Source of the DNA: Terriglobus albidus
GTDB lineage: Bacteria > Acidobacteriota > Terriglobia > Terriglobales > Acidobacteriaceae
DNA length: 40,879 nucleotides
Assembly: GCF_025685425.1 (NCBI RefSeq)
Contig: NZ_JAGTAS010000035.1
Location: forward strand, 1 to 40,879
Direction: 5' to 3'
In this document: positions 8,907-17,284 of the stretch, piece after piece
Numbering within the stretch: position 1 is the stretch's first letter
How the letters are laid out: every line of letters starts with the position of its first letter
Notes under the pieces: model-generated
Told to the model about the DNA's origin: nothing
Databases searched by the model: none
What the model saw: the letters and a program-made list of their open reading frames with translations, nothing else
Position numbers and translations under genes: made by a program

Positions 8907-10247
8907 CTACTTCACATCTGCCGCGCTAATCGGTTTCAGAATGAGCGGCCGCACCTGAGGCTTCGCGTCGCTGATCTCCATGGTTTCGAGCAGCATCTCC
9001 GCCGGTTCATCGATCTTCGAAGAACTGGCTGCGAAGATCGTCACCAGGGGATCGCCCTCCTTCAGATAATCGCCAAGTTTGGCGTGCATCGTCAGGCCGG
9101 CGTCGGCGCTTACCGGGTCGCCAGGACGCTCGCGCCCAGCGCCAAGCCGCTGGATCGCCCAGCCGACCTGGGTACAATCCATCGATGCCAGGTAGCCGCT
9201 GCGCTTCGCGGTCAATGTCCGGGTTGCGGCGGGCTTATGGAAGGCCGCCGGGTCATCGAAGATGCGGACATCGCCACCGTGGGCCTCCACCATTCGCAGC
9301 CAGTGCTCCCAGGCCTTGCCGTTGTTGAGCAGTTCTTTGCTGAGGCGTTCCCCCTCTTCGGCGGAATCTGCCTTGCCGCCGAGGAAGAGCATCTGCCCGG
9401 CGAGGCCAATCGTCAACTCAATGAGATCTTCGCTGAATGGATGGCGGATCCCCTTCATAATGTCGACACACTCCCACACCTCGACCCAGTTGCCGCTGAA
9501 GCGGCCCAGCGGCTGATCGACGGTGGTGAGCAGAGCTCCAGTCCTGGTGCCCGCAAGCTCGCCGGTCGAGACCAGAAGGCTCGCCAGAAACTCCGCATCT
9601 TCCACCTTCTTCATGAAGGCGCCGGAGCCGGTCTTCACATCCAGTACCAATGCATTGAGGCCAGCGGCGAGCTTCTTGCTCATAATGCTGGCGCAGATCA
9701 GGTAAGGTGACTCTACCGTGCCGGTGTGGTCGCGCATGGCGTACAGGATGCGGTCGGCGGGAACCAGGCGTTCGGTCTGCCCGATGATGGAGCATCCGGC
9801 CTTGCGGATGACCTCACCGAACTGTTCCATGGTGAGCTGCGTGTTGTAGCCGGGAATGGTCTCGAGTTTGTCCAGGGTTCCACCGGAATGACCCAGGGAG
9901 CGGCCCGAGATCATCGGGACACACAGGCCGGCGGCGGCCGCAATGGGCGCCAGCAGAAGCGATGTCTTGTCTCCGATACCACCCGTGGAGTGTTTGTCGA
10001 CATTGGTCCCGCGTGAGATCGCGGCATCGAAGACCTCCCCGGAAAAGCGCATGGCGCTGGTCAGATAGGCGAGTTCGGTGCGGGTAAGGCCGCGCTGAAA
10101 GACGGCCATCAGGAAGGCGGCGAGGCGGGCGTCAGTGACCTCACCGGAGACGACGTCGGCGATGAAGTTTTCGATCTGTTCGCCGCTCAGTTCCTTGCCA
10201 TCGCGCTTGGCAAGGATGATGTCAATGGGATGAAGATGTTCAGACAT
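8907..10247 (-). CDS. Pyrimidine-nucleoside / thymidine phosphorylase
   Basis: Splits uridine, thymidine or deoxyuridine with phosphate into base and (deoxy)ribose 1-phosphate. The 446-residue protein has the phosphate-binding KHSTGGIGDKTSL motif near residue 85 and the family signature SGRSLGHSGGTLDKLE near 115. Length and motifs fit both Pdp and DeoA, and sequence alone does not settle thymidine-only specificity. It is transcribed with the downstream nucleoside transporter and probably the upstream cytidine deaminase, which is 165 bases away across a type I repeat. Together they import cytidine or uridine, deaminate cytidine and release uracil and sugar phosphate. Confidence 0.92.
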   Translation of the reverse strand: MSEHLHPIDIILAKRDGKELSGEQIENFIADVVSGEVTDARLAAFLMAVFQRGLTRTELAYLTSAMRFSGEVFDAAISRGTNVDKHSTGGIGDKTSLLLAPIAAAAGLCVPMISGRSLGHSGGTLDKLETIPGYNTQLTMEQFGEVIRKAGCSIIGQTERLVPADRILYAMRDHTGTVESPYLICASIMSKKLAAGLNALVLDVKTGSGAFMKKVEDAEFLASLLVSTGELAGTRTGALLTTVDQPLGRFSGNWVEVWECVDIMKGIRHPFSEDLIELTIGLAGQMLFLGGKADSAEEGERLSKELLNNGKAWEHWLRMVEAHGGDVRIFDDPAAFHKPAATRTLTAKRSGYLASMDCTQVGWAIQRLGAGRERPGDPVSADAGLTMHAKLGDYLKEGDPLVTIFAASSSKIDEPAEMLLETMEISDAKPQVRPLILKPISAADVK

Positions 10248-10300
10248 GGTGCTGCAGGTCCTTCGCGTGCATCACGACAGCATACCGGCTCACAGGCGGC

Positions 10301-10415
10301 TAGAGCATTTTTCCTGTAGGTGTAGTGCAGGGTTTCCACATCTATGGGCGTTTCCGCAATGAAAACGCCGCTGCACTCCTCTTCCGGGATGCCCGGCAAC
10401 AGGGAAAATGCTCTA
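10301..10415 (-). mobile_element. Type I MITE-like element, single copy
   Basis: A 115-base copy in reverse orientation, with ends TAGAGCATTTTTCCTGT and CAGGGAAAATGCTCTA and the central GGCGTTTCC...GAAAACGCC hairpin. It lies in the cytidine deaminase-phosphorylase spacer. The last three bases of its right end (coordinates) form the TAG stop of the cytidine deaminase on the minus strand. Confidence 0.9.
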
Positions 10416-10853
10416 GTCGTGTGCCAGTTTGAAGCCGAACGGTATCAGGGCAGATAACGGCGCGGAGGCAGCCACTCCATCCAGGCCGGGGAAGAAGATC
10501 CAGGTCTCAGTGTCACCGAACTCCAGCAGCGTTTGGCGGCACGCGCCACAGGGCATGCTGGCCGCACCGTTCAGATTCGTTACGGAGACGGCGCGGATCT
10601 TGATCCCTGGCCCCTTGTGTGACACCGCCGCGGAGATGGCGCTCTGTTCAGCGCAGCAAGTCAGCCGGTACGACGCATTCTCCACATTGCAGCCCACATG
10701 GATGGAGCCGTCGGAGAGAAGCACCGCCGCTCCCACCTTGAACTTGGAGTACGGAGAGTAAGAGTTCCGTGCAACGCGCTGGGCGAGCGTGTGGAGCTGC
10801 TCAATCAGTTCATGGTCCAGGCCGGAGGCGTGTGGTTTTGGGGCTGTCGTCAT
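10413..10853 (-). CDS. cdd: Cytidine deaminase
   Basis: Hydrolyses cytidine and deoxycytidine to uridine and deoxyuridine in the cytoplasm. The 146-residue protein is of the small homotetrameric type. It has the nucleoside-binding NVENASY motif, the catalytic CAEQSAI (zinc Cys plus the proton-shuttling Glu) and PCGACRQ with the remaining two zinc cysteines. It is first in the salvage set. Its stop codon (TAG, 10413-10415) is supplied by the end of a type I repeat, so the repeat inserted exactly at, or has replaced, the original end. The C-terminus is full-length compared with the family. Confidence 0.95.
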   Translation of the reverse strand: MTTAPKPHASGLDHELIEQLHTLAQRVARNSYSPYSKFKVGAAVLLSDGSIHVGCNVENASYRLTCCAEQSAISAAVSHKGPGIKIRAVSVTNLNGAASMPCGACRQTLLEFGDTETWIFFPGLDGVAASAPLSALIPFGFKLAHD

Positions 10854-10900
10854 CGTGGAAAACGATCATACCAAAGGCAAGGTTCGCGTTTGGTGGCGGC

Positions 10901-11017
10901 TAGAGCAGTTCTCCTAAAGGTGTAGAGCGGAGTTTTGGCACTTTGCGCCGTTTTCCTTCGAAGAAAACGGCATTCACGGTTTTATCCAACACCTACAGTG
11001 TTAGGAGAACTGCTCTA
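10901..11017. mobile_element. Type II MITE-like element
   Basis: A 117-base element with a perfect 17-bp terminal inverted repeat, TAGAGCAGTTCTCCTAA and its complement. The central hairpin is CCGTTTTC/GAAAACGG with CTTCGA between. The design parallels type I (same TAGAGCA start, central GTTTTC/GAAAAC hairpin, GGTGTAGAGC near the left end) but the sequence differs. It lies between the divergent cdd and lhr genes, and a second copy is at 35900-36033. Confidence 0.9.
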
Positions 11018-11066
11018 ACCCATCGCTGGCCATAAGGCCCCGGCAGGCATCTAATAGACGCAACGC

Positions 11067-14000
11067 ATGGCCCGCACGACGAAAGACGTCTCCAGCACCG
11101 CCACCTCTGCAGCCGATGTGCTGGAGCTCTTCCACCCGGTGACGGCTGGCTGGTTCCGTGCCGTCTTTGAAGGCCCAACGCCGCCCCAGGTGGAGGGCTG
11201 GCCGGCCATCGCACGTGGTGAATCGACACTGATCCTGGCGCCGACCGGTACCGGCAAGACGTTGACCGCATTCCTCTGGTGCCTCGATAAGCTAATGCTG
11301 CAGACTCCACCGGAAAAGCAGGGAACAGGCGTCAAGGTCCTGTATCTGTCTCCGCTTAAGGCTCTTGCGGTGGATGTCGAGCGCAATCTGCGCTCGCCGC
11401 TGGCGGGCATCGCCAATCAAGCGCAGCAGATGGAGACGGAGTTCTATGAGCCCGTCATCTCCGTCCGCACCGGCGATACCAGCCAACTGGAGCGGGCGCG
11501 CTTTCGCCGCCATCCCGGCGACATTCTGATCACGACACCGGAGTCGCTCTATCTGCTATTGACCAGCGAGGCGGGAGAGGCTCTGCGTTCGGTCGAGACG
11601 GTCATCATCGATGAGATTCATGCGCTTGTTCCCACGAAGCGTGGAGCGCACATGGCCATGTCCCTGGAGCGGCTGGAGGCTCTCTGCGGGCGACCGCTAC
11701 AGCGCATTGGCCTCAGCGCGACGCAGCGGCCGCTGGAAGAGGTGGCGCGGTTCCTGGGAGGAGCAGAGAGCCGCCCGCCGGTAGAAGAGACGCAATCTCA
11801 ACCGGGTGGCGATGAGCCCGACGAAGCTGCGGCGGGCGTACGCTTCCGCCCCGTAACGATCGTTAATGCTGGAGCGCGTAAACGGCTGGAGCTTCGGGTC
11901 GAAGTACCGGTCGAGGATATGGCCCGCCTGGGCGAGGTGGAAGACCTTCCCAGTGGCCCGGCATCACAGGGCCCAAAACGTACCAGCATCTGGCAGTCCA
12001 TCCATCCACGGCTGCTGGAGATCATCCGTCAGCACGAGTCCACCATCTTGTTTGTCAATGCGCGGCGCATCGCCGAGCGTCTTGCTGGAGCGATCAATGA
12101 TCTTGCCGGCGAACAGATCGCGCGCGCGCATCACGGTAGCCTGGCAGCATCACAGCGTTCTGAGATCGAGGAGATGTTGAAGGAAGGCCGCCTGAAAGCC
12201 CTGGTGGCGACCTCATCCCTTGAGCTTGGCATCGATATGGGAGCTGTGGATCTGGTGATCCAGATCGAGGCTCCGCCATCGGTCGCGAGCGGCCTGCAGC
12301 GGATCGGACGCGCCGGACATACCGTGGGTGCTCCGTCGTCGGGCGTGATCTTTCCCAAGTACCGGGCCGATCTGGTTGCCTGCGCTGCTGTGACACGCGC
12401 CATGCATGAGGGCCATGTGGAGGCGACCCGCTTCCTGCGGAATCCGCTGGATGTGCTGGCGCAGCAGATCGTCGCTATCGTCTCGCAGCCGCCGATGGAT
12501 GCAGAGACGGCGGAAAGCTGGCGCACGCGCCGACAGGAGGAGTCGCCGGGAATGGGGTATGACGCTCTCTTCGACCTGGTGCGGGGCTGCGCGAACTTTG
12601 CCGGCCTTTCGCGCACTAGCTTTGACGGCGTACTCGACATGCTGGCAGGCCGATATCCCTCGGATGAGTTCGCCGAACTGCGTCCGCGTGTGACCTGGGA
12701 CCGTACCGCCAACTGGCTGCTGCCGCGCGAGGGTGTGAAGCGCATCGCGATCCTCAATGCAGGCACGATTCCAGATCGCGGGCTCTACGGTGTCTTCCTC
12801 TCCGGTGAGCGGGCCAAGCCGGTCCGCGTCGGTGAACTGGATGAAGAGATGGTCTTCGAGTCGCGTACCGGAGACACCTTTGTCCTGGGAGCATCGACGT
12901 GGCGGATCGATGAGATCACACACGACCGTGTGCTGGTCTCGCCTGCTCCGGGAGAACCTGGCAAGATGCCCTTCTGGCATGGCGATGGAGCGGGGCGTCC
13001 GCTGGAGTTCGGCCGCAGGATCGGTCAGCTTGTGCGCGAGTTGCGCGATATGCCGCGGCCGGCCGCGGTGACCAAGCTGACACGCGAACATGACCTTGAT
13101 CCCATGGCGGCGGAGAATGTACTGCGCTATCTCGCTGACCAGGAGATAGCGACACGCATTGTTCCGGACGATCGCAATCTCGTCATCGAACGTGTGCGTG
13201 ATGAGCTGGGTGACTGGCGCGTCTGTGTGCTCACTCCCTTCGGGTCGCGCATCCACGCGCCCTGGGCGATGGCGGCGACCGCGCGTGTGAAGGCAGCCAG
13301 CGGCGGCGATGTTGAGACCATGTGGTCTGAGGACGGCTTCGTGCTCCGCTTTCCGGAGACTGATGAGCCTCCTGCAGTGGAGCAGCTCCTGCCGGAGCCG
13401 GACGAGGCCGTGCAACTGGTGATGCGCCAGCTTGGGGCGACAGCGTTGTTTGCGGCGAAGTTCCGCGAAGCCGCCGCACGGGCATTACTGCTGCCGCGCC
13501 GCCGTGCCGATGGACGGGCTCCTCTGTGGCAGCAGCGGAAGCGGGCTTACGATCTGCTAGCGGTCGCATCGCGTTATGCGGAGTTTCCCATGCTGCTGGA
13601 GACATACCGCGAGTGCCTGCGCGATGTCTTCGATCTGCCCGCGTTGCGAGAGATCCTCGGACTCATCGCACGCCGCGATCTGCGCGTGCACACGGTGGAT
13701 TCACGCACGCCCTCACCTTTTGCTTCGGCGCTGCTCTTCAGCTATGTGGCGAATTACATCTACGACGGCGACGCGCCTCTGGCGGAGCGCCGTGCACAGG
13801 CACTGTCGATCGACCAGGAACAGCTTCGCGAGCTGATGGGCGATGCCGATCTTCGCGAGCTTCTGGATGGCGCTGCGATTGCAGAGACCGAAGAGCAGCT
13901 TCAGCTCCGCGCCGAAGGATATCGCGCGCGCAACGCCGACGGTGTGCATGATCTGCTGCTGCGTCTCGGTGACCTGCGTCCGTCAGAGCTGCTGGAGCGC

Positions 14001-15743
14001 GTGGTCTCGCCCGAAGTGGCGCTGACCGTCGATCGTTTGAAGAAGTCCAGACGCGTTTTGGAGATCAGCATTGCCGGCGACAAGCGGCTCATTGCGGTGG
14101 AGGATGCGGCGCGATATCGCGATGCGCTCGGCATTCCATTACCGCCGGGACTCCCCGCGGCGTTCTTAGAGAAGACGCAGGATGCACTGACGGATCTGGT
14201 CCGCCGCTATGCCCGCACACATGGACCCTTCACGACTGCGGAAGCGGCACGGCGATTCGCTTTGCCGGCGCCGCAGGTCGAAGCGACACTCCAGCGGCTG
14301 GTGCAGACCGGGCGTGTTGTGGAGGGCGGTTTCCGGCCCGAGGGATCACATCGTGAGTGGTGCGATGTCGAGGTGCTGCGCACCATCCGCCGTAAATCGC
14401 TGGCGAAGCTGCGCAAGGAAGTGGAGCCAGTAGAGCAACGGGTGTTGGCGCGCTTCTTCACCAATTGGCAGGGAGTAGTCACACCGCGTCGCGGTCTCGA
14501 TGCTGTGCTGGACGCGGTCGAAAATCTGCAGGGCTCGCCTGTTCCTGCATCGCTGCTGGAGAGTGAGATTCTGCCCGCACGCATCGCGACGTACAAGCCT
14601 GCCGATCTCGATACGCTGATCGCAGCGGGCGAGGTGATCTGGACCGGTCTCGAACCGTTAGGAGAACGAGACGGGCGCGTCGGACTGTACCTCGCCGACA
14701 AGCTGCCGCTGCTGTGGACGCCACGACCCATGCCGGAAACAGCGGGCAAGGAACTGCAGGTCGTGGAATATCTGCAGCAGCGCGGAGCGACCTTCTTCGC
14801 GCAACTGCTGGAAGGGACCGGAGGAGGATATCCCGGTGATCTTCTCGATGCATTATGGTCGTTAGTCTGGAAGGGACTGGTAACGAACGATTCGCTGCAT
14901 GCGCTGCGTGCATACAGCGACCGACCGACGACCTCGCGCGTGCCCGCACGCCGCATTCATAATCAGCAGGCTGCTTCTGGTTTCCGTTCGCGACGGACAA
15001 CACCTCCAACAGGGCAGGGGCGATGGGCGTTGAATGCGGTTGCTTTTGCCGATCCGGCAGAGCGTGCCACGCAGTGGTCGCATGCCATGGCGCAGCAGCT
15101 TCTCGCGCGATACGGCATCGTCTTTCGCGAGACAGCGCATGCGGAGAATCTGCCCGGAGGTTTCTCGGCAATCTATGACGTATTGAAGGCAATGGAGGAG
15201 TCCGGCAGAATCCGCCGCGGCTACTTCGCTGCCGATCTGGGGGCGGTGCAGTTCGCATTGCCGGCTGGCTTGGATCTACTACGAACCCTGCGTAACAAAG
15301 TGCAGCAGGACGAACCGGAGATGCTGCTGCTGGCCGCCACAGATCCGGCCAATCCCTACGGCTCATTGCTGCGCTGGCCTGCGGCTCCTGATGCGTCAAG
15401 TACTCTGACACGTTCCGTCGGTGGCCGCGTGGTCCTTTGCGATGGAGCGCTGGCGGCCTACCTTCGCCGCGGCAATCCAAACGTACAGGTCTTTCTTCCG
15501 GAAGAAGAACCCGCGCGCACACAGATGGCTCGATCTCTCGCGCAATTCTTCGCCCAGGTTGTTGGCCGTAAAGAAGAGGGCGATGAACAGCGCTCGCGTG
15601 CAGGCATGCTGATCGCGACGGTCAATGGCATTCCAGTGGCCGAGAGCCCAATGGCAAAGGCTTTGCTGGAAGCAGGATTCATCGCTGCACCGATGGGCTT
15701 CAATTTGAGAAAGCAGCTCGCTCCCGTTCAGCAATTCACCTGA
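11067..15743 (+). CDS. lhr: Large helicase-related protein Lhr
   Basis: Very large superfamily 2 DNA helicase of 1558 residues, the length expected of bacterial Lhr. Walker A APTGTGKT is at about 58-65, the DEIH box near 182-185, the SAT motif near 214, and the helicase C-terminal domain with LELGID and QRIGRAGH at about 385-418. A winged-helix and Lhr-core region follows, then the long bacterial C-terminal extension. Lhr translocates 3' to 5' on single-stranded DNA and unwinds DNA:RNA hybrids, with a role in repair of DNA damage. It is followed after 18 bases by a Nei-type glycosylase, a pairing that supports a base-damage repair role. ATG 11067 lacks a clear ribosome binding site. Confidence 0.95.
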   Translation: MARTTKDVSSTATSAADVLELFHPVTAGWFRAVFEGPTPPQVEGWPAIARGESTLILAPTGTGKTLTAFLWCLDKLMLQTPPEKQGTGVKVLYLSPLKALAVDVERNLRSPLAGIANQAQQMETEFYEPVISVRTGDTSQLERARFRRHPGDILITTPESLYLLLTSEAGEALRSVETVIIDEIHALVPTKRGAHMAMSLERLEALCGRPLQRIGLSATQRPLEEVARFLGGAESRPPVEETQSQPGGDEPDEAAAGVRFRPVTIVNAGARKRLELRVEVPVEDMARLGEVEDLPSGPASQGPKRTSIWQSIHPRLLEIIRQHESTILFVNARRIAERLAGAINDLAGEQIARAHHGSLAASQRSEIEEMLKEGRLKALVATSSLELGIDMGAVDLVIQIEAPPSVASGLQRIGRAGHTVGAPSSGVIFPKYRADLVACAAVTRAMHEGHVEATRFLRNPLDVLAQQIVAIVSQPPMDAETAESWRTRRQEESPGMGYDALFDLVRGCANFAGLSRTSFDGVLDMLAGRYPSDEFAELRPRVTWDRTANWLLPREGVKRIAILNAGTIPDRGLYGVFLSGERAKPVRVGELDEEMVFESRTGDTFVLGASTWRIDEITHDRVLVSPAPGEPGKMPFWHGDGAGRPLEFGRRIGQLVRELRDMPRPAAVTKLTREHDLDPMAAENVLRYLADQEIATRIVPDDRNLVIERVRDELGDWRVCVLTPFGSRIHAPWAMAATARVKAASGGDVETMWSEDGFVLRFPETDEPPAVEQLLPEPDEAVQLVMRQLGATALFAAKFREAAARALLLPRRRADGRAPLWQQRKRAYDLLAVASRYAEFPMLLETYRECLRDVFDLPALREILGLIARRDLRVHTVDSRTPSPFASALLFSYVANYIYDGDAPLAERRAQALSIDQEQLRELMGDADLRELLDGAAIAETEEQLQLRAEGYRARNADGVHDLLLRLGDLRPSELLERVVSPEVALTVDRLKKSRRVLEISIAGDKRLIAVEDAARYRDALGIPLPPGLPAAFLEKTQDALTDLVRRYARTHGPFTTAEAARRFALPAPQVEATLQRLVQTGRVVEGGFRPEGSHREWCDVEVLRTIRRKSLAKLRKEVEPVEQRVLARFFTNWQGVVTPRRGLDAVLDAVENLQGSPVPASLLESEILPARIATYKPADLDTLIAAGEVIWTGLEPLGERDGRVGLYLADKLPLLWTPRPMPETAGKELQVVEYLQQRGATFFAQLLEGTGGGYPGDLLDALWSLVWKGLVTNDSLHALRAYSDRPTTSRVPARRIHNQQAASGFRSRRTTPPTGQGRWALNAVAFADPAERATQWSHAMAQQLLARYGIVFRETAHAENLPGGFSAIYDVLKAMEESGRIRRGYFAADLGAVQFALPAGLDLLRTLRNKVQQDEPEMLLLAATDPANPYGSLLRWPAAPDASSTLTRSVGGRVVLCDGALAAYLRRGNPNVQVFLPEEEPARTQMARSLAQFFAQVVGRKEEGDEQRSRAGMLIATVNGIPVAESPMAKALLEAGFIAAPMGFNLRKQLAPVQQFT

Positions 15744-15761
15744 GTTTGGATCTCTGACTGT

Positions 15762-16667
15762 ATGCCTGAAGGCGATACCATCTTCCGTGCTGCACGAGCT
15801 CTAACCAAAGCGCTGACCGGCAAGACGGTCACGCGCTTTGAGACGGCCCTGGCGCTCTTGCAGCGTGTCCATGACGATACGCCCATCACCGGCCGCACCG
15901 TAGAAAAGGTGGAGGCGCGCGGCAAGTGGCTGTTGATCTATCTCTCCGGCGATCTGGTTCTGCTCACACACATGATGATGAACGGCTCCTGGCACATCTA
16001 TAGAACCGGAGAACGCTGGTGGCGTCCTCGCAGGGACATGCGTCTCATTCTCGGAGTGGATGGGTTCGATGCGGTGGCCTTCAATGTCCCTGTCGCTGAG
16101 TTCCACACCGCACGTTCGCTTGCGCGGCACACAGTGCTACCGAAACTTGGCCCGGATGTGCTTGACGCCAGCTTCACACCACAGACCGGTCTGGAGCGTC
16201 TCAAAGCACGAGCCGCCTCACACCCGGAAGACGAGATAGCAGTCGTTCTCCTGAACCAACAGGTGATGGCGGGTCTCGGCAATGTCTACAAGTCAGAGGT
16301 GTGCTTCACCGCGCAGGTACATCCCTTCCGCAGGATGAGTACGCTCACTGACGAGGAGATGCTGCACCTTGCCGATCACGCTCAGCGCTACATGCAGGCA
16401 AATGTGCAGGAAGGCACCAGCGGCAGCATCGTTACCTATACCGGCCCCCGCCGTACCACCCGCCGCATCGACCGCGAAGAGCGCCTCTGGGTCTACGGCC
16501 GAGCCGGAGAACCCTGCCGCCGCTGCGGCACAACCATCCTCTCGCGCAAACAAGGTACGCAGGCAAGGCCGACCTACTGGTGCCCGAACTGCCAGCCATG
16601 GAAGGGAAGCGGGGCAGCTCCGGAAGGGTGGGCGCTTTTGCGGCGAAGCCGCAAAAGCAGTTGCTAG
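15762..16667 (+). CDS. Endonuclease VIII-like (Nei/Fpg family) DNA glycosylase
   Basis: Bifunctional DNA glycosylase/AP lyase removing oxidised bases. The start MPEGDT gives the catalytic Pro2 and Glu3. The helix-two-turn-helix region includes NQQVMAGLGNVYKSE near residues 166-180, and the C-terminal zinc finger has cysteines at about 252, 255, 274 and 277. The 301 residues end in an Arg/Ser-rich tail (ALLRRSRKSSC). That tail is encoded by a hairpin (16634-16658) and by the left arm of the inverted repeat that encloses the next gene, and the TAG stop lies inside this arm. The native C-terminus was therefore probably altered by that insertion, downstream of all catalytic parts. It is co-transcribed with lhr. 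Confidence 0.93.
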   Translation: MPEGDTIFRAARALTKALTGKTVTRFETALALLQRVHDDTPITGRTVEKVEARGKWLLIYLSGDLVLLTHMMMNGSWHIYRTGERWWRPRRDMRLILGVDGFDAVAFNVPVAEFHTARSLARHTVLPKLGPDVLDASFTPQTGLERLKARAASHPEDEIAVVLLNQQVMAGLGNVYKSEVCFTAQVHPFRRMSTLTDEEMLHLADHAQRYMQANVQEGTSGSIVTYTGPRRTTRRIDREERLWVYGRAGEPCRRCGTTILSRKQGTQARPTYWCPNCQPWKGSGAAPEGWALLRRSRKSSC

Positions 16668-17110
16668 TTGCTGGTTCCTGGTTGCTAGTTGCCGGATACA
16701 ATCCCGGAATGCCGACATCTTATCGAGACCTAAAGGTCTGGCAACGCAGCATCGATTTGGCCGAGCTTATTTACAAGCTAACGAAAACCTTTCCGCGCGA
16801 AGAAGTCTTTGGGCTTTCGGCTCAGATGCGTCGAGCGAGCGTCTCTATCCCATCAAATATTGCTGAAGGCTCCGGACGAACGACTAGGAAAGATTTCCGC
16901 CAGTTTATTGTGATCGCTCGAGGTTCAAATGATGAACTGAATACACAACTCATCCTCGCCGAGCGGCTTGGTTTTGGGGATCCAGAGATGCGAAAGGGAT
17001 CGGCGCTTCTTTCGAGTGAGATAGGAAAGATGTTGACTGCCTTGGAAGCTTATCTGTTGAATACACCATGCTCGAAGAACTAGCAACCAGGAACCAGCAA
17101 CTAGCAACTG
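16658..17110. mobile_element. IVS-like element: four-helix-bundle gene in a 33-bp inverted repeat
   Basis: The arms 16658-16690 and 17078-17110 are perfect 33-bp inverted complements, starting CAGTTGCTAGTTGCTGG and ending CCAGCAACTAGCAACTG. They are rich in short GTTGCTAG/GTTGCTGG sub-repeats. The 387-base loop holds a complete four-helix-bundle gene. Outside the arms are further hairpins: GCTTTTGCGG/CCGCAAAAGC (16634-16658) on the left and CAAGCCC/GGGCTTG (17111-17127) on the right. The layout matches intervening sequences of 23S rRNA genes, but this one lies between protein genes. Confidence 0.8.
16709..17083 (+). CDS. Four-helix-bundle protein (23S rRNA intervening-sequence protein family)
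   Basis: A 124-residue protein of the family (TIGR02436-like) encoded in 23S rRNA intervening sequences; the diversity-generating-retroelement accessory Avd is a structural relative. The signature features are YRDLKVWQRSIDLA near residues 5-18, FPREEVFGLSAQMRRAS (29-45), SIPSNIAEG (47-55) and the C-terminal helix. ATG 16709 gives the typical MPTSYRDL N-terminus. Its TAG stop lies in the right inverted-repeat arm, just as the stop of the upstream glycosylase lies in the left one. The function of these proteins is not settled; RNA or nucleic-acid binding has been proposed. No reverse transcriptase or variable repeat is nearby. Confidence 0.88.
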   Translation: MPTSYRDLKVWQRSIDLAELIYKLTKTFPREEVFGLSAQMRRASVSIPSNIAEGSGRTTRKDFRQFIVIARGSNDELNTQLILAERLGFGDPEMRKGSALLSSEIGKMLTALEAYLLNTPCSKN

Positions 17111-17284
17111 CAAGCCCTCCGGGCTTGCTGATTCAATTATTCAATCATTCAATCATTCTTCCCTGCTATAGGATAGGAACCATCGGGCTACAGTTCTTGG
17201 TTTTCCGCGTCGGGGGATTCGTCCATCTGCGTGGGGACCAGCTTCATCTCCAAGGTCAGTCGCAACTAAAGGAGTGTTTTTCCC

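Noticed and set aside
12213-13415. A 400-codon open frame opposite lhr
   Set aside because: It is antisense to conserved Lhr coding sequence and has no family match or ribosome binding site.
16709-17083. Diversity-generating retroelement accessory gene (avd)
   Set aside because: The fold family is related, but there is no reverse transcriptase, template repeat or variable repeat in the window.
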